In this document: in pieces, positions 62,701 to 64,000 of the stretch
Numbering within the stretch: the stretch's first letter is position 1
How the letters are laid out: each line of letters starts with the position of its first letter
Assembly: GCA_024809215.1 (NCBI GenBank)
Contig: JANUBW010000005.1
Location: forward strand, 124,001 to 188,000
Origin: Niastella sp. OAS944
GTDB taxonomy: Bacteria > Bacteroidota > Bacteroidia > Chitinophagales > Chitinophagaceae
Direction of reading: 5' to 3'
Length of the DNA: 64,000 bases
Position numbers and translations under genes: made by a program
Notes under the pieces: generated by a model
Told to the model about the DNA's origin: nothing
Databases searched by the model: none
What the model saw: only the letters and a program-made list of their open reading frames with translations

Positions 62701-64000
62701 GCTGCTATAGGATGTGCACCTTATACCCTACCCTTACAGGTAACCGGCAGTAACATCAGCACCTATGCATGGGATTATGGCGATGGCACACCGGTAAGTC
62801 CTTCCATAGCCGACTCTATAGTGAACCATGTGTACCCGCTGGCTGGGAAGTATCTGCCCAATATTGTTTTGATCAGTCCGGAGGGTTGTCCGTTTACATT
62901 AAAAGCAACGGATAGTATTATTGTTGATTCGGCGTTTGCAGCATTCTCTATTGACCGCCCCCTGCGTTGTTTTAATGACCGGGCTGTACAATTTACCGGC
63001 CAGTCAACCACTGCATTTGGGGCCGTATCGTACCAATGGTCGTTTGGTGATGGACAAACATCCACCCAGGAACATCCTTTACATACCTATGGTACCGATG
63101 GTGAATATGATGTAAGGCTTATTGTGAACAGCTTTTATGGCTGTGCCGATACGCTTACTTTGCCCAAAAGCGTACAGGTACATCAGCAACCTGTTGTTGC
63201 TTTTAAAGCCGATAGCCTGTATTGTTCGCCGGCCTTGCGCATATATAACAACAATAGCACAAGCGCCGATCCGGTGGCTAAATATGCCTGGTATGTGAAT
63301 GATCAGCCCACCACTTCAACACCAGATCTGTCTTATGCTTTACCAGCTGGTATTCACCAGCTGGCCCTGGTGGTAACTACCGATGCCGGTTGTATCGATT
63401 CGCTGGCAGCCCGGGTTACAGTAGATTCTATAGTGGCCGGCTTTACCATAGACCGCGCTATTCGTTGTGGTGACGACCGCACCATAACATTTACCAATAC
63501 ATCACAAGGTCATTTTGGTGTAGCTTCTTATAACTGGGACTTTGGCGATGCCAATGGCGCTACCGATGTAGATCCTGTTCATACCTACGCTACTGCAGGT
63601 TTGTATCCCGTTAAAGTGCAGGCGATAAGTACAACAGGTTGTACGGCCGATTTTACGGCAGCTACGCCCATAAAGATCTTTACAAAACCGGTGATCCAAA
63701 TAAATGGAGATGTTGAGAAATGTGCTGAACAATCAATCAACTTCCAGTCAGCCATAAGTTCAGAAGATCAGATCATTCAATATAGCTGGACGCTCGATGG
63801 CAACGCCATTAGCAGTACAGATGCCGCTACTTATTATTTTAATAATGCCGGCTTATACAAACTGGCATTTACGGTAGATACCAAATACGGCTGCCAGGTA
63901 ACCGACGACACGGCCATTACCATACATGCATTGCCGGTGCCTGCCGCTTCACCAAAAGATACAACGGTTTGTATTGGCAGCCTGGTGCCCCTACAGGCGC
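59725..64000 (+). CDS. Giant PKD-repeat secreted protein, partial
   Basis: The frame is open for 1425 codons from ATG 59725 to the window end. The signal peptide ends near LMAQ (about residue 21). At least a dozen and a half PKD-type domains follow, each with a core like YLWDFGDGQTSTDANPTHTY, and Cys residues at regular places (GCSPHTVNF, GCSIPFTVQF). At residues 538-549 there are 12 Gly in a row, encoded by mixed Gly codons, after an acidic LCDDDGS. PKD proteins of this size in Bacteroidota are surface or secreted adhesins with a CHU_C tail; the tail is beyond the window. It is preceded by an inverted heptamer array and follows the T9SS-tail gene by 87 bp. Confidence 0.88.
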   Translation, partial: MRKYLGTLFIVLISCCSLMAQTADFSINKREGCVPLGGVNFTDLSTGGTVVRRDWNLGNGTIINNGAATVGTNYLTAGTYTVILTVTFSNGDVRVKQDIVTVHPKPVAAFTGDDLAGCSPHTVNFTNQATTATGSITNYLWDFGAGGSSIPNPLFTYTNNGNYNVSLIVTNNWGCSSDAAIKTQYIQVYQKVTASFNIPANSSCDIPFTTSFVNTSTGGGTITYLWDFGDGQTSTDANPTHTYASTGAYTVTLTAKNGTNCTNTTVRSNGVLVGKPTVSITAPDTVCSGATTTLYGNITPAAFISTVKWLFPDNNAIQYGQNVSHTFATPGDYDIMMIAYNAAGCNDTAHHIINVRPKLQADFSMDKTVGCSIPFTVQFTNLSNPPDHLKYDWNFGDGIHDATESPTHTYTNFANYTVTLTITDTLTGCTTYMQKPGIIKIQQPQVDFTYTPHDGCKPLPVKATARITNLLDPIVSYEWDFGDGYTTSTTVDNATHVYTGAGGYFITLKIITAQGCTVSSTAKPVTIADLCDDDGSGGGGGGGGGGGGFTIGKTCSDKYTLTLTDTVANSVPLSWDFGDGSPLYTTPPLNPVVHAYPNTATKYVVEVTRRDLLTGNVSTGRVRVVIIDEHPNFVPDVTDICNNKTVNFRTIGIDSSLIAKYTWDFGDSTVRQVINNRNYYNTYGLYLNGNTSHQYTDTGVFYVKLIIEDKLGCVDSFQYAVPITVKGPAAGFTGTPLTTCDPTLLVNFTDTSKQNGSTPIIEWSWNFGDGSPVYTTTQDTALSHTYSNNSYVRFYTVSLTIKDAIGCTAQASYTNYVKAYRPKASFFSYDTLKCGSTSVYMYNYSNAYNATYKWDFGDGASATSYNASHTYSTTGQYDIKLVVKDENGCMDSITTPAYIKLVKPKAEFSAKDTSNCAPVGVLFADSSTYANKYVWDFGDGGTGSTDKDPARHIYPLPGYYPVTLHITGVSGCLDSITKIIHIKGPIAQLHTGAAIGCAPYTLPLQVTGSNISTYAWDYGDGTPVSPSIADSIVNHVYPLAGKYLPNIVLISPEGCPFTLKATDSIIVDSAFAAFSIDRPLRCFNDRAVQFTGQSTTAFGAVSYQWSFGDGQTSTQEHPLHTYGTDGEYDVRLIVNSFYGCADTLTLPKSVQVHQQPVVAFKADSLYCSPALRIYNNNSTSADPVAKYAWYVNDQPTTSTPDLSYALPAGIHQLALVVTTDAGCIDSLAARVTVDSIVAGFTIDRAIRCGDDRTITFTNTSQGHFGVASYNWDFGDANGATDVDPVHTYATAGLYPVKVQAISTTGCTADFTAATPIKIFTKPVIQINGDVEKCAEQSINFQSAISSEDQIIQYSWTLDGNAISSTDAATYYFNNAGLYKLAFTVDTKYGCQVTDDTAITIHALPVPAASPKDTTVCIGSLVPLQA

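Overview
The window reads as chromosomal DNA of a member of the Bacteroidota, most likely the family Chitinophagaceae (Niastella/Chitinophaga-like). The support is: gliding/T9SS-type secreted proteins (SprB-like repeats, CHU_C-type and type A sorting tails), several SusC-type or related outer-membrane barrels, LytTR and hybrid sensor pairs, TAnnTTTG-type -7 boxes with TTG-type -33 boxes, no obvious Shine-Dalgarno use, and several apparent TTG starts. No rRNA, CRISPR array, transposase or integrase was seen. Two genes run off the window: an efflux membrane-fusion lipoprotein at the left end and a giant PKD-repeat protein at the right end.

Layout. 1-1.4 kb: an efflux adaptor gene behind an ArsR-type repressor, with two matching dyads on the promoter. 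1.5-9.2 kb: an MprF-like membrane protein, a DUF998-like membrane protein, an outer-membrane barrel and a LytS/LytTR two-component pair. 9.2-13.9 kb: a NodU/CmcH-type carbamoyltransferase, an unusual tRNA-Cys, and an MBOAT plus SGNH acyltransferase pair, which looks like polymer or glycan decoration. 13.9-16.0 kb: two secreted beta-propellers. 16.4-25.3 kb: a sigma-54 activator facing seven compact minus-strand genes (two small acidic-repeat/glycine-zipper proteins, an HEVGH metallopeptidase-like protein, a large unknown protein, an alpha-oxoamine-synthase-like PLP enzyme, a PD-(D/E)xK toxin-like protein and an amidohydrolase). This is the best candidate for an undescribed system. 25.6-30.2 kb: a SprB-like adhesin and a Tat-exported oxidoreductase. 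30.4-39.2 kb: a TonB-type barrel operon and a histidine kinase/sigma-54 response regulator pair. 39.4-46.1 kb: a six-gene hydrolase operon ending in an alginate-export-type porin. 46.1-49.1 kb: a scarred region with a WYL regulator, a truncated lipoprotein, a remnant of the porin 3' end, a RibD/DHFR-like gene and a 5'-truncated fibronectin III gene. 49.1-56.0 kb: assorted housekeeping and regulatory genes and a very small RNA-ligase-like gene behind a structured leader. 56.6-64 kb: a set of T9SS-type secreted proteins.

Beyond the genes, several intergenic spacers carry degenerate tandem arrays of period 7 (once period 8). They are sometimes arranged as inverted pairs, and one forms the 3' end of a coding region. 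Assignments come from reading motifs by eye; no database search was possible.
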